Origin: a bacterium CG2_30_54_10
GTDB lineage: Bacteria; Muiribacteriota; Ozemobacteria; Ozemobacterales; Ozemobacteraceae
Reading direction: 5' to 3'
Assembly: GCA_001872985.1 (NCBI GenBank)
Contig: MNYA01000130.1
Span: 1 to 6,729 of the forward strand
Length of the DNA stretch: 6,729 nt
The first letter of the stretch is position 1; each line of letters starts with the position of its first letter. The notes beneath the pieces are model-generated. The model was given only the letters and a program-made list of their open reading frames with translations. It was not told the origin of the DNA and searched no databases. Positions 1 to 6,056 of the stretch are shown here, one piece after another. The translations under genes were made by a program, and so were the position numbers.

Positions 1-1
1 A

Positions 2-223
2 CTCTTCCCCCCACTTATTGAGATGATACAAAAATACAACATGAACAAGCTGGTCTGCTTCGAGGAAACGCATGATGTCCGGGCCACAATAGCAAGGGAA
101 AAGAAAATCAAGAAATGGCCTCGAGAGAAGAAGAACAACCTGGTTGCCGCCGTCAATCCCGAATGGAAGGATGTGAATGATAGGTGGGTTTGGATCTCTC
201 CCTTCGGTCGAGATGACAACTAA
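2..223 (+). pseudogene. GIY-YIG family nuclease, C-terminal fragment (N-terminal half missing or off the left edge)
   Basis: The frame is open from the window edge to a TAA at 221-223; the first ATG is at 23. Residues from KYNMNKLVCFEE through AIAREKKIKKWPREKKNNL to NPEWKDVNDRW match what I know of the C-terminal half of small single-domain GIY-YIG proteins (the YhbQ/COG2827 type, usually about 85-100 residues). The GIY-YIG strand motif and the catalytic Arg/Tyr that should precede KYNMNK are absent. The in-frame residues upstream (LFPPLIEMIQ) do not resemble the family's usual glycine-phenylalanine-threonine segment. No Shine-Dalgarno sequence precedes ATG 23. I infer a truncated remnant broken in the A-run near position 30. 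Because only 22 bases lie upstream, a real N-terminus joined by a frameshift outside the window cannot be excluded. Without the catalytic half it should not be an active nuclease. Confidence 0.6.
11..34 (+). repeat. Short dispersed repeat, copy 1, at the GIY-YIG breakpoint
   Basis: This 24-bp stretch (CCA, then TTATTGAG, ending TACAAAAA) matches 362-385 at 21 of 24 positions by eye. The similarity ends in the A-run. After it, copy 1 runs into GIY-YIG coding sequence and copy 2 into unrelated AT-rich DNA. A pyrimidine-rich stretch precedes both copies. The two lie 351 bp apart in direct orientation. The nature of the repeat is unknown. Confidence 0.5.
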
Positions 224-361
224 TCGTTGCTGATGGCGGCCAATTCAGGGGATCAACGTTTTCCCGCATGACCTTTTTGGGGGATGCACCCAAGTGAATT
301 CGCGTGTCTCACTCCCTGCGGTCGGGCGCTTTGCGCGATCCGGTCAGCTTTCGTGTTTTCT

Positions 362-385
362 CCAGTTATTGAGGTGGTACAAAAA
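362..385 (+). repeat. Short dispersed repeat, copy 2, upstream of the pilin gene
   Basis: This is the second copy of the 24-bp sequence at 11-34, in direct orientation, differing at three positions by eye: one C/G change and two A/G changes. Here it does not lead into GIY-YIG sequence, so the shared part is the boundary sequence and not the gene. It lies 116 bp upstream of the pilin start, so it could also contribute to that gene's promoter region. Confidence 0.5.
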
Positions 386-486
386 AATATCGTTTTCAAG
401 GAAGTTTATAAAGAATTCTTCAAATTTTGCCGATTGAAGTCTCACCTGGGGAATTTCCGTGTCCGAGCGATTCCAGGCACTCCAAA

Positions 487-492
487 AAGGAG
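487..492 (+). promoter_or_regulatory. Ribosome binding site of the pilin gene
   Basis: AAGGAG lies 8 bases before ATG 501. It decides the start in favour of the short prepilin leader over the in-frame GTG at 459, which has no such site. Confidence 0.8.
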
Positions 493-500
493 CCAATATC

Positions 501-1358
501 ATGAAGCGGGGCTTTTCACTAATCGAGCTGCTGGTCGTCATTGCTATCATCGCCATCCTGGTGGGCATCGCCGCGCCCTACTACTCTGATTACATCAAAG
601 AATCGAAATACAGCAAGGCGAAAGCTGACCTCGATATTCTCAGGCAAGCGGTTATCCTCTACAACTCCCGGGAAGATCTGCCCTACCAAGGCTCCCTGTC
701 ATCGGATACCAGACCCGTGTTCCCGGCCATTTCCACCTTGGGCGATAATGATTTCCAGGGCCTCCAAGGCCAGTACCTCTCAGTAATTCCACTCGACCCC
801 TGGAGCAAAACCTACAAACTCGACCCCTATGGCGGATTTGTCTACAGCGATGGCCCAAACTCCCTTGACCACAAGGACGACCTGCGCGAGTATTACATCA
901 AGGAACTTGCCCTGCGAAAAATCGAGTGGGAAGACACAAACGATGATCGCATGATGAACGCTGGCGACCTGCTTTACCTCGCGTTCAACAAAGCCCTGTT
1001 CATTCTTCCGGGCGAGATGGAGGGGTCTGATTTCGACGTCTATGAGAACGACATCGCCATCGACGCGTCATCCGCAACATTCGATATCTCCTTGGATATA
1101 GCAAACAACCCGGGGTACCTCGACGAAACCACTGCCACTCGGTCCACCTTGATCTGCAAGGTCGGCGGATCGGGATCGAAGCTACCCAAAATCGGTGTCC
1201 ATTCCATCGCACTGAAAGACGAAATTCGCATCCTCCAGAGGTTCAAGGAAGTCAGAGTGAATCGCGAATCAAACGCCAGAGAGCTTAAGACCCAATATTC
1301 AGATCCCATCCGATACGCAATCCGAACGGCTCCGATCAAAATCACACCCAAAGGCTGA
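501..1358 (+). CDS. Prepilin-type protein, GspG-like pseudopilin with a long C-terminal extension and an EF-hand/dockerin-like loop
   Basis: The 285-residue product starts MKRGFSLIELLVVIAIIAIL, a textbook class III signal. Prepilin peptidase should cut after Gly4 and methylate Phe5; the conserved Glu is at mature position 5, and residues 5-25 form the hydrophobic membrane/assembly helix. Residues 30-120 follow the GspG major-pseudopilin layout: a helix with an ADLDILRQAVILYN-like stretch, then IPLDPWSKTYKLDPYGG at 96-112 and SDGPN at 116-120. GspG proteins usually end about here (roughly 140 residues). This one continues for about 165 residues that I do not recognise. The extension includes DTNDDRMMNAGD at 145-156, which fits a calcium-binding loop, and it has a single cysteine at 219. 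ATG 501 is preferred over the upstream GTG at 459 because AAGGAG lies at 487-492 and the leader is then the usual short length. The gene stands alone, with no pilus assembly genes beside it. It probably acts in a type IV pilus or type II secretion-like filament, but its exact role is unknown. Confidence 0.88.
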   Translation: MKRGFSLIELLVVIAIIAILVGIAAPYYSDYIKESKYSKAKADLDILRQAVILYNSREDLPYQGSLSSDTRPVFPAISTLGDNDFQGLQGQYLSVIPLDPWSKTYKLDPYGGFVYSDGPNSLDHKDDLREYYIKELALRKIEWEDTNDDRMMNAGDLLYLAFNKALFILPGEMEGSDFDVYENDIAIDASSATFDISLDIANNPGYLDETTATRSTLICKVGGSGSKLPKIGVHSIALKDEIRILQRFKEVRVNRESNARELKTQYSDPIRYAIRTAPIKITPKG

Positions 1359-1366
1359 AGTTACCA

Positions 1367-2647
1367 TCAGAGCTTCTCAAAAACCTCGTGTGCTGCGCCG
1401 ATTGTCTGGGCGATGTCTTCATCATCGTGGGCGATCGAAACGAAAGCCGCCTCGAACTGTGAAGGCGGAAGATAGATTCCCTTTTCGAGCATTCCTTTGA
1501 AAAACCGTGAAAATACCCTGGTGTCGCAAGTCTTGGCGGTCTTGAAATCGATCACCGTCTCCTTGGTGAAAAACACCGTAAACATCGATCCAAAACGGTT
1601 TATGCTAGCGGGAACCCGGTATTTCTTCAATCCGTCTTCAATGCCGGCGACGATCCGGTCGGTGATCTTAAGCAGCCGCGGGTAGAACTCAGCATTTCCC
1701 TTGATCTTGCGGAGGGTAGCCAGACCAGCGGCTACTGCAAGCGGGTTTCCAGAGAGGGTTCCGGCTTGGTAGACCTTTCCTTCAGGCGCAATGTGCGACA
1801 TGATTTTGGCCTTTCCGCCATAAACCGCCAGAGGCATTCCACCGCCGACAATCTTCCCGAGGCAGATCAAATCGGGCGTTACCCTTTCGATTTGGCCCGC
1901 TCCGCCAAAGGCAGCGCGGAAGCCGGTCATCACCTCATCAAAGATCAACAGGGAACCCGCTTCGCGGGTTATCTTTCGTATATCAGCAAGATAGCCCTTC
2001 AAGGGGGGCACCACCCCGATATTCCCGCATACAGGCTCGATGATAACGGCGGCGATCTTCGGACCATTGGTTTCAAAGACCTTTTCGAGAGCCTTGGTAT
2101 CATTGAATGGAACCACCATCGTTCCTGATGCGATCTGTTCAGGAATCCCCGGGCAACCTGGGATTCCGAGCGTCGCCACCCCAGAACCCGCCGAAACCAG
2201 GAGTGAATCGCCATGCCCGTGGTAACAGCCGTCACATTTCACTATCAGAGGTCTTCCTGTATAACCCCGAGCCAGCCTGACAGCCGACATCGCGGCCTCC
2301 GTTCCGCTGCTGACGAGTCTCATCTTCTCCATGGTCGGGAATGCATCTTGGATGGCCTCAGCTAGTTCCGTCTCACCGAGGGTCGGAGCTCCGAACGAGG
2401 TTCCATTGGCGGCCGCCGCCGTGATTGCATTGACCACGTCAGGATCGGAGTGGCCGAGAATCATCGGGCCCCAGGATCCGACATAATCGATGAATGATCT
2501 GCCTTCAATATCAGTCACCCGGCACCCGGAAGCTTTGGCAATGAAAAGTGGATCGCCACCGACGGCAGCGAAAGCCCGTACCGGGCTATTCACCCCGCCT
2601 GGAAAAACCCGTGAAGAAGCTTCAATTGCCTGCCGATTGGTTGTCAT
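1367..2647 (-). CDS. hemL: Glutamate-1-semialdehyde 2,1-aminomutase
   Basis: This PLP-dependent enzyme turns glutamate-1-semialdehyde into 5-aminolevulinate, the last C5-pathway step before the porphobilinogen branch; it acts in the cytosol. The 426-residue length is normal. The N-terminus shows FPGGVNSPVRAF (15-26). SSGTEAAMSAVRLAR (113-127) forms the cofactor phosphate region, FDEVMTGFR is at 236-244, and GKIVGGGMPLAVYGG at 264-278 contains the Schiff-base lysine, Lys265. YQAGTLSGNPLAVAAG follows further on. All are typical of HemL rather than of other class III aminotransferases. ATG 2647 overlaps the ahbB stop as ATGA, with AGGAGG seven bases upstream, so translation is probably coupled to ahbB. 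It is the last gene of the operon and ends 8 bp from the convergent pilin gene. I see no clear intrinsic terminator after it. No feature looks damaged. Confidence 0.97.
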   Translation of the reverse strand: MTTNRQAIEASSRVFPGGVNSPVRAFAAVGGDPLFIAKASGCRVTDIEGRSFIDYVGSWGPMILGHSDPDVVNAITAAAANGTSFGAPTLGETELAEAIQDAFPTMEKMRLVSSGTEAAMSAVRLARGYTGRPLIVKCDGCYHGHGDSLLVSAGSGVATLGIPGCPGIPEQIASGTMVVPFNDTKALEKVFETNGPKIAAVIIEPVCGNIGVVPPLKGYLADIRKITREAGSLLIFDEVMTGFRAAFGGAGQIERVTPDLICLGKIVGGGMPLAVYGGKAKIMSHIAPEGKVYQAGTLSGNPLAVAAGLATLRKIKGNAEFYPRLLKITDRIVAGIEDGLKKYRVPASINRFGSMFTVFFTKETVIDFKTAKTCDTRVFSRFFKGMLEKGIYLPPSQFEAAFVSIAHDDEDIAQTIGAAHEVFEKL

Positions 2648-3132
2648 CTGGATTCCTCCTCGGTAAAATAACGCATGGATGTCTTTTTCAACTCGCGTAC
2701 TGTCCGGAAAATCTGGTGAGGCTTGATTCCGGTGAGCTCCGTGAGCTCACTCATGATTTTCAGAAGGTTCTCTTCATCGCAGCCATGGATCATGGTAAAG
2801 ACATTTCCAAGCCAGCCGGGAGGGCAATCCCTGTCGTAGCAATGTGAAATCTCCGAACGGGCTGACATGGATTTGCAGACTTCTTCCACCCGCTCTTCAG
2901 GAACGACCCAGGTTACCATAGCGTTGGCTTTGTGCCCGGCCTTTTCAGGACGGATGGCTACGCCGATTCGCCTGATGATCCCGTTGTTCTGAAACTTGCG
3001 GATTATCTCGAGAACTTCATCCTCGGACAACCCCAGTTCCAGGGCGATACGCTTGAACGGGCGTGCTTCGAGCTTGAAGTCATTCTGTAGCTCCCTGAGA
3101 AGTTTTCGTTCTTTATCTGAGATCTCGATCAT
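2644..3132 (-). CDS. ahbB: Siroheme decarboxylase, beta subunit (AhbB, Lrp/AsnC-like)
   Basis: AhbB and AhbA together remove two carboxyl groups from siroheme to give 12,18-didecarboxysiroheme in the alternative heme pathway. The 162-residue product has an N-terminal winged-helix-like half (about 5-60, with LRELQNDFKLEARPFKRIA and IRRIGVAIRPEKAGHKANAM) and a C-terminal Lrp/AsnC-type ferredoxin-like half. SHCYDRDCPPGWLGNVFTMI at 96-115 matches the family's characteristic His-containing loop, which I remember as part of the substrate site. The start ATG 3132 has AGGAGG six bases upstream. The frame extends to a TTG at 3162 inside ahbA, but that start lacks such a site. It lies 22 bp after ahbA and overlaps hemL by 4 bp. 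By itself the family could be mistaken for a transcription regulator; the neighbours and the loop argue for the enzyme. Related NirD/NirL-type proteins act in heme d1 synthesis. Confidence 0.9.
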   Translation of the reverse strand: MIEISDKERKLLRELQNDFKLEARPFKRIALELGLSEDEVLEIIRKFQNNGIIRRIGVAIRPEKAGHKANAMVTWVVPEERVEEVCKSMSARSEISHCYDRDCPPGWLGNVFTMIHGCDEENLLKIMSELTELTGIKPHQIFRTVRELKKTSMRYFTEEESR

Positions 3133-3154
3133 GCATTCCCTCCTGGTATCGGAC

Positions 3155-3598
3155 CTAGTCAAGGTCTACTTTCACCTTGAACAACCGCCTGGACGGAAAA
3201 ACTTTTATCTCCGGAATTCCGGTCTTGGTGCGGATTTCCTGGAGAATGCAATCCCGTCGCTCTTTTCCGCGGGCAATAAGCGTAAACCAAAGGTTCGGAG
3301 AACCGTCCCGCAGATAGTTATGCGTTATTTCGGAAAACCCGCTCACAACGGCTGCGACCTCATCGACACGCTCTAGTGGAACATCCATTGCTACGAGGGC
3401 CCCCATGTAACCGAGCTTGCGGCTGTCGAAAAACGGCCCCACATGCCTGATAGTCCCGTTCTGAACCATCCGGGCGATTCTGGAAATGACCCCCATTTCA
3501 TCTATCCAAAGCTTGTCGCCGATAACACGATACGGCTCGGGCGACAACGGAAAGGAATCCTGCAACATCCGGATGATCTCGCGATCTTTTTCGTCCAT
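3155..3598 (-). CDS. ahbA: Siroheme decarboxylase, alpha subunit (AhbA, Lrp/AsnC-like)
   Basis: This 147-residue protein is the partner of AhbB. Residues 1-55 form the winged-helix-like domain (DREIIRMLQDSFPLSPEPY, then VISRIARMVQNGTIRHVGP). Residues 60-147 form the Lrp/AsnC ligand-type domain. THNYLRDGSPNLWFTLIARG at 92-111 carries the family's conserved His (His93) and the Asn-Leu-Trp-Phe stretch. In known AhbA/AhbB and NirDL enzymes the two subunits form a heterodimer that binds the tetrapyrrole between domains. ATG 3598 has AAAGGA eight bases upstream. A strong hairpin abuts that site on its 5' side, and 120 untranslated bases separate this gene from ahbD. Assignment of alpha versus beta rests on the loop sequences (HNYLRD here, SHCYDR in the neighbour). 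Confidence 0.9.
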   Translation of the reverse strand: MDEKDREIIRMLQDSFPLSPEPYRVIGDKLWIDEMGVISRIARMVQNGTIRHVGPFFDSRKLGYMGALVAMDVPLERVDEVAAVVSGFSEITHNYLRDGSPNLWFTLIARGKERRDCILQEIRTKTGIPEIKVFPSRRLFKVKVDLD

Positions 3599-3606
3599 TT
3601 GACTTG

Positions 3607-3636
3607 TCCTTTCCTGGGCGGCGGAAACGCCCCAGG
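3607..3636 (-). promoter_or_regulatory. Hairpin abutting the ahbA ribosome binding site
   Basis: On the transcribed strand, arms CCTGGGGCG (3636-3628) and CGCCCAGG (3620-3613) pair with one bulged G around a 7-base loop. AAAGGA (3612-3607), the ahbA ribosome binding site, follows without a gap. There is no U-run, so it is not an intrinsic terminator. It may stabilise or process the mRNA between ahbD and ahbA, or tune ahbA translation. The pairing is seen; the role is inferred. Confidence 0.5.
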
Positions 3637-3718
3637 ATTGCCTGTGAGCCTGCCTTACGAGCAGCCGATAGGGAACACGCCGACTTGCAGCCGTGGAAAC
3701 CGCCCGAATGACACTATA

Positions 3719-5008
3719 CTACTTTTTCTTTTTTGGGGAAGCATGGTAATTGCAGTTCGGATCGTCCTTCAGGTAATCCCCGGTCACGGCCAGGGATCGC
3801 GCCCGGCAGCCTCCGCAAATGCGCTTGTAGGCGCACGCACCACACCCATCCTTCAACTGCTCGGAATCCCGAAGAGACTTGAAAACCTCAGCCTCACGAT
3901 AGATAACATCGAACGCAGTCTTCCGAACATTTCCGACGCTCATATCGAAATACCCGCAAGGCTTGACTTCGCCCATGCTGCTGACGAAGGCAAAGCCATC
4001 GCCCGCCATGCAGCTTTTTCCTCCTTGAGTGTTCTTCAAACCCATTTCCGCCTTGATCCGTGCGTACTGCGGAGCGCAGGTCACCTTCAGGGGAAGCCCT
4101 GCTGTTTGCTCGATTCCGGCGGTCCATTTCAGAACCTTCTCGATCTCCAGCTCTGTAAGTGGGGCGGTTCGTTGGGGGGCCGTAGCCCGACCCGTCGGAA
4201 CTATAAAGAAAAGATGCCAGGCAACTGCGCCCAGTTCCAGAACTCTCTTTCTGATAAGGTCCAGGGTTTCAAAATTGCCCCGCATGACTGTAGTGTTGAT
4301 CTGAAAGCCGACCCCGGCCTCGCGCAACCGTGCGAATGCTTCCCGTGCGGCGGCCATGCTTCCGGGAAGCCCCGTAAAGGCGTCCTGGCCTTCGTCATCA
4401 TGGAAATGGATACTGAAACTAAACCGTTTCACTCCGGCTTTTTCAAGGCCGGCAATTCGCTCTTTGGTAAGCATCCGGCCATCATTCGTCGCGACGACAA
4501 CAGTATGGCCCACCTCAGTGCCGGCAGCGGCGAGATCTTCAATATCATCGCGGATGAGGGGTTCGCCACCGCTCAGGATGATAATGCTCGGGCCGACCTT
4601 GCCAGCCTCAGCGAGAAGTTTTTTCCCTTCATCGGTTGTCAACTCGCCATCGGGCCGGGTTGGGCATGCGTTTGCCCGGCAATGCGGGCAGGCAAGGGTG
4701 CAAGCTTGGGTCGTCTCCCAGGCGAGAAGCTGGAGCCTTCTACCGCCACCAGTGAGCTGTCCGCCAGGGTGACCACCAGGGTGACCGCCAGGGTGACCAC
4801 CAGGATGACCGCCAGGATGACCGCCAGGGAGCCTGCCGCCCGGACGATCGCCTGGGTGACCCTCTGGGTGATTATCCGGGCTGTTGCTTGAGGGACTGTC
4901 TGTGCCGCTGCCCGCATGGATGCCTGAGTCGCTGTCTGGGTGACCGGCCAGGTGGTTGTCAGGGTGGCCACCAGGATGACCGGCCAACTGCCAGTCTGGG
5001 TGACTCAC
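3719..5008 (-). CDS. ahbD: Heme b synthase, radical SAM/SPASM protein AhbD, with a His-Pro-Gly-rich N-terminal extension
   Basis: AhbD oxidatively decarboxylates two propionates of iron-coproporphyrin III to make heme b, the last step of the siroheme route. The predicted 429-residue protein has the radical SAM cluster motif CTLACPHC (Cys103, 107, 110), GGEP at 147-150 and AWHLFFIVPTGR near 263-274, typical of AhbD. A C-terminal SPASM-like set for auxiliary clusters follows: Cys333, 351, 389, 392, 398, 401 and 419, including PCGYFDMSVGNVRK and CGGCRAR. I prefer AhbD over the deacetylase AhbC on these motifs. Residues 3-83 are unusual: repeated HPGG/HPDN/HPEG units ahead of the enzyme, making it longer than the roughly 350 residues I expect. 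GTG 5008 is chosen because AAGGAG lies five bases upstream and the GTG overlaps the hemB stop as GTGA. The frame also runs to ATG 5026 and TTG 5062 inside hemB, without good ribosome binding sites. The C-terminus is a run of four lysines. Confidence 0.9.
   Translation of the reverse strand: MSHPDWQLAGHPGGHPDNHLAGHPDSDSGIHAGSGTDSPSSNSPDNHPEGHPGDRPGGRLPGGHPGGHPGGHPGGHPGGHPGGQLTGGGRRLQLLAWETTQACTLACPHCRANACPTRPDGELTTDEGKKLLAEAGKVGPSIIILSGGEPLIRDDIEDLAAAGTEVGHTVVVATNDGRMLTKERIAGLEKAGVKRFSFSIHFHDDEGQDAFTGLPGSMAAAREAFARLREAGVGFQINTTVMRGNFETLDLIRKRVLELGAVAWHLFFIVPTGRATAPQRTAPLTELEIEKVLKWTAGIEQTAGLPLKVTCAPQYARIKAEMGLKNTQGGKSCMAGDGFAFVSSMGEVKPCGYFDMSVGNVRKTAFDVIYREAEVFKSLRDSEQLKDGCGACAYKRICGGCRARSLAVTGDYLKDDPNCNYHASPKKKK
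4760..4825 (-). repeat. 12-bp coding tandem repeat (Gly-Gly-His-Pro units) in ahbD
   Basis: Five consecutive 12-bp units of the form GGYCAYCCTGGN encode GGHPGGHPGGHP and so on at residues 62-83 of AhbD. Units differ mainly at third codon positions. Degenerate His-Pro-Gly units continue upstream through the extension to about 5004 (LAGHPGGHPDNHLAGHPDSD, then SPDNHPEGHPGDRPGG). Such an array can change length by slippage in steps of four residues without breaking the frame. Confidence 0.85.
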
Positions 5009-5988
5009 GCGATCTCCTTCAGCCATACGGCTGCTTCGCGGGCAAAATAGGTGATGATCCAATCCGCTCCGGCCCGATGCAAGGAAATCAGGCTTTCGAG
5101 CACTGCCGCCTTTTCATCGATCCAGCCTTTTTCAGCGGCCGCCTTGATCATCGAGAACTCCCCCGAAACCTGATAAGCCGAGATTGGGCAGGGGAATTCC
5201 TTTCTTGCGGCGGCGATGATGTCGAGGTAGGCGATTCCGGGTTTGACCATCAGAACATCGGCGCCTTCATCAAAATCGAGGCGAAGCTCTTGAAGCGCTT
5301 CACGGGCATTGGCCGGATCCATTTGGTAGCCCCTCCGATCTCCTGCCTGGGGAGCGGAATGGGCCGCTTCGCGGAATGGGCCATAGAAGGAAGACGCGAA
5401 TTTGGCCGAATAAGCCATTATCGGAGTGCGGCTGAACCCATTTTCATCCAGGAATCGGCGGATGAAACCGATTCGGCCGTCCATCATGTCGGAAGGAGCG
5501 ACCATGTCGGCACCAGCCTGAACATGTGCCAGAGCCATCTTTGCAAGAATGGGCAACGTCTCGTCGTTCAGTATATGGCCCTCTCCGTCGAGAAGGCCGC
5601 AATGTCCGTGGTCGGTATAAGCGCACAAGCAGACATCGGTGATCAGGTATGCCGTCGGACAAACTTTCCTGATGTGCCGCAACGCCCGGGGGACAACTCC
5701 ATCGGAATCCCAGGAAGGGCTTCCTTGGGAGTCCTTTTTCACCGGAAGCCCGAAAAGCAGGAAGGCAGGTATCCCTACTTCCATGGCCTCACGGATAGGG
5801 CGTTCGACCATTCCAATCGGCCATTGGAAATTTCCCGGCATGGCTTTTATCGGATTGGGCGAGGACAACTCCTCGCTTACAAACAGTGGAAGGATCAGCT
5901 GTCGCGCGGCAAGAACGGTTTCCCGAGCCATCATTCGGGTCCGGGGATCTTCGCGCAACCGCCTCGGGCGATGTGTAGGAAAACCCAT
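5005..5988 (-). CDS. hemB: Porphobilinogen synthase (5-aminolevulinate dehydratase), zinc-type
   Basis: HemB joins two 5-aminolevulinate molecules into porphobilinogen in the cytosol. The 327-residue length is standard. The N-terminal RPRRLREDPRTRMMARET and LILPLFV are family hallmarks. DVCLCAYTDHGHC at 118-130 gives the three zinc-ligand cysteines (120, 122, 130), so this is a zinc-dependent form and not the magnesium type with acidic replacements. The two Schiff-base lysines are Lys196 (YSAKFASSFYGPFREA) and Lys249 (MVKPGIAYLD). AYQVSGEFSMI lies at 271-281. ATG 5988 has TGGAGG seven bases upstream. It is the first gene of the operon and overlaps ahbD by 4 bp. A candidate promoter lies about 37 bp upstream, beside a large inverted repeat. 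Nothing looks damaged. Confidence 0.97.
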   Translation of the reverse strand: MGFPTHRPRRLREDPRTRMMARETVLAARQLILPLFVSEELSSPNPIKAMPGNFQWPIGMVERPIREAMEVGIPAFLLFGLPVKKDSQGSPSWDSDGVVPRALRHIRKVCPTAYLITDVCLCAYTDHGHCGLLDGEGHILNDETLPILAKMALAHVQAGADMVAPSDMMDGRIGFIRRFLDENGFSRTPIMAYSAKFASSFYGPFREAAHSAPQAGDRRGYQMDPANAREALQELRLDFDEGADVLMVKPGIAYLDIIAAARKEFPCPISAYQVSGEFSMIKAAAEKGWIDEKAAVLESLISLHRAGADWIITYFAREAAVWLKEIA

Positions 5989-6024
5989 TGTTCGACCTCC
6001 AGGAATACCCTCAGAATTGCAAGC

Positions 6025-6053
6025 AGTCTATCACAAACCGGCTTCTCCGACAA
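6025..6053 (-). promoter_or_regulatory. Candidate promoter of the hemB-ahbD-ahbA-ahbB-hemL operon
   Basis: On the minus strand, TTGTCG (6053-6048) and TAGACT (6030-6025) are 17 bp apart, and TGA before the -10 gives an extended -10 (TGn). Each hexamer matches the sigma-70 consensus at four of six positions. Transcription would start near 6018, about 30 bases before ATG 5988. The -35 begins three bases from the inverted repeat at 6057-6175. The match is moderate, so this is a candidate only. Confidence 0.5.
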
Positions 6054-6056
6054 GAC

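Larger units (their letters stand above)
224..500. other. Non-coding stretch between the GIY-YIG remnant and the pilin gene
   Basis: I see no credible gene in these 277 bases. The open frames here have no ribosome binding site and no recognisable protein. The stretch holds a GC-rich segment (about 292-350) starting with AAGTGAATTCGCG and containing a small GCGC-TTT-GCGC hairpin near 329-339. An AT-rich segment follows (about 362-430) with repeat copy 2 and the palindrome AAGAATTCTT at 411-420. The pilin promoter is probably in the AT-rich part, but I found no convincing -35/-10 pair or sigma-54 site. Confidence 0.5.

Noticed and set aside
362..460. A sigma-70 or sigma-54 promoter for the pilin gene
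   Set aside because: AT-rich boxes such as TATAAA are present, but no -35 at a proper distance and no GG/GC pair with sigma-54 spacing could be matched convincingly.
459..500. A GTG start adding 14 residues to the pilin
   Set aside because: It would give an atypically long leader and has no ribosome binding site, whereas ATG 501 has AAGGAG and gives the standard MKRG leader.
3133..3162. A TTG start for ahbB inside ahbA
   Set aside because: ATG 3132 has a perfect AGGAGG six bases upstream and fits the family N-terminus.
2644..3598. AhbA and AhbB as Lrp/AsnC transcription regulators
   Set aside because: The His-containing loops, the paired arrangement and the position between ahbD and hemL fit siroheme decarboxylase better than DNA-binding regulators.
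3443..4891. A long plus-strand open frame (482 codons) opposite ahbD and ahbA
   Set aside because: It is antisense to two well-recognised genes, has no ribosome binding site I can see, and its translation is low-complexity or unrecognisable. It is a shadow of GC-biased codons and the 12-bp repeats.
4760..5004. The tandem repeat as a CRISPR array or minisatellite outside genes
   Set aside because: The units are 12 bp without spacers, keep the ahbD frame and vary mainly at third codon positions, so they are a coding repeat.
5009..5062. Upstream starts for ahbD at ATG 5026 or TTG 5062
   Set aside because: They lie inside hemB without good ribosome binding sites. GTG 5008 has AAGGAG at the right distance and forms a GTGA overlap with the hemB stop.
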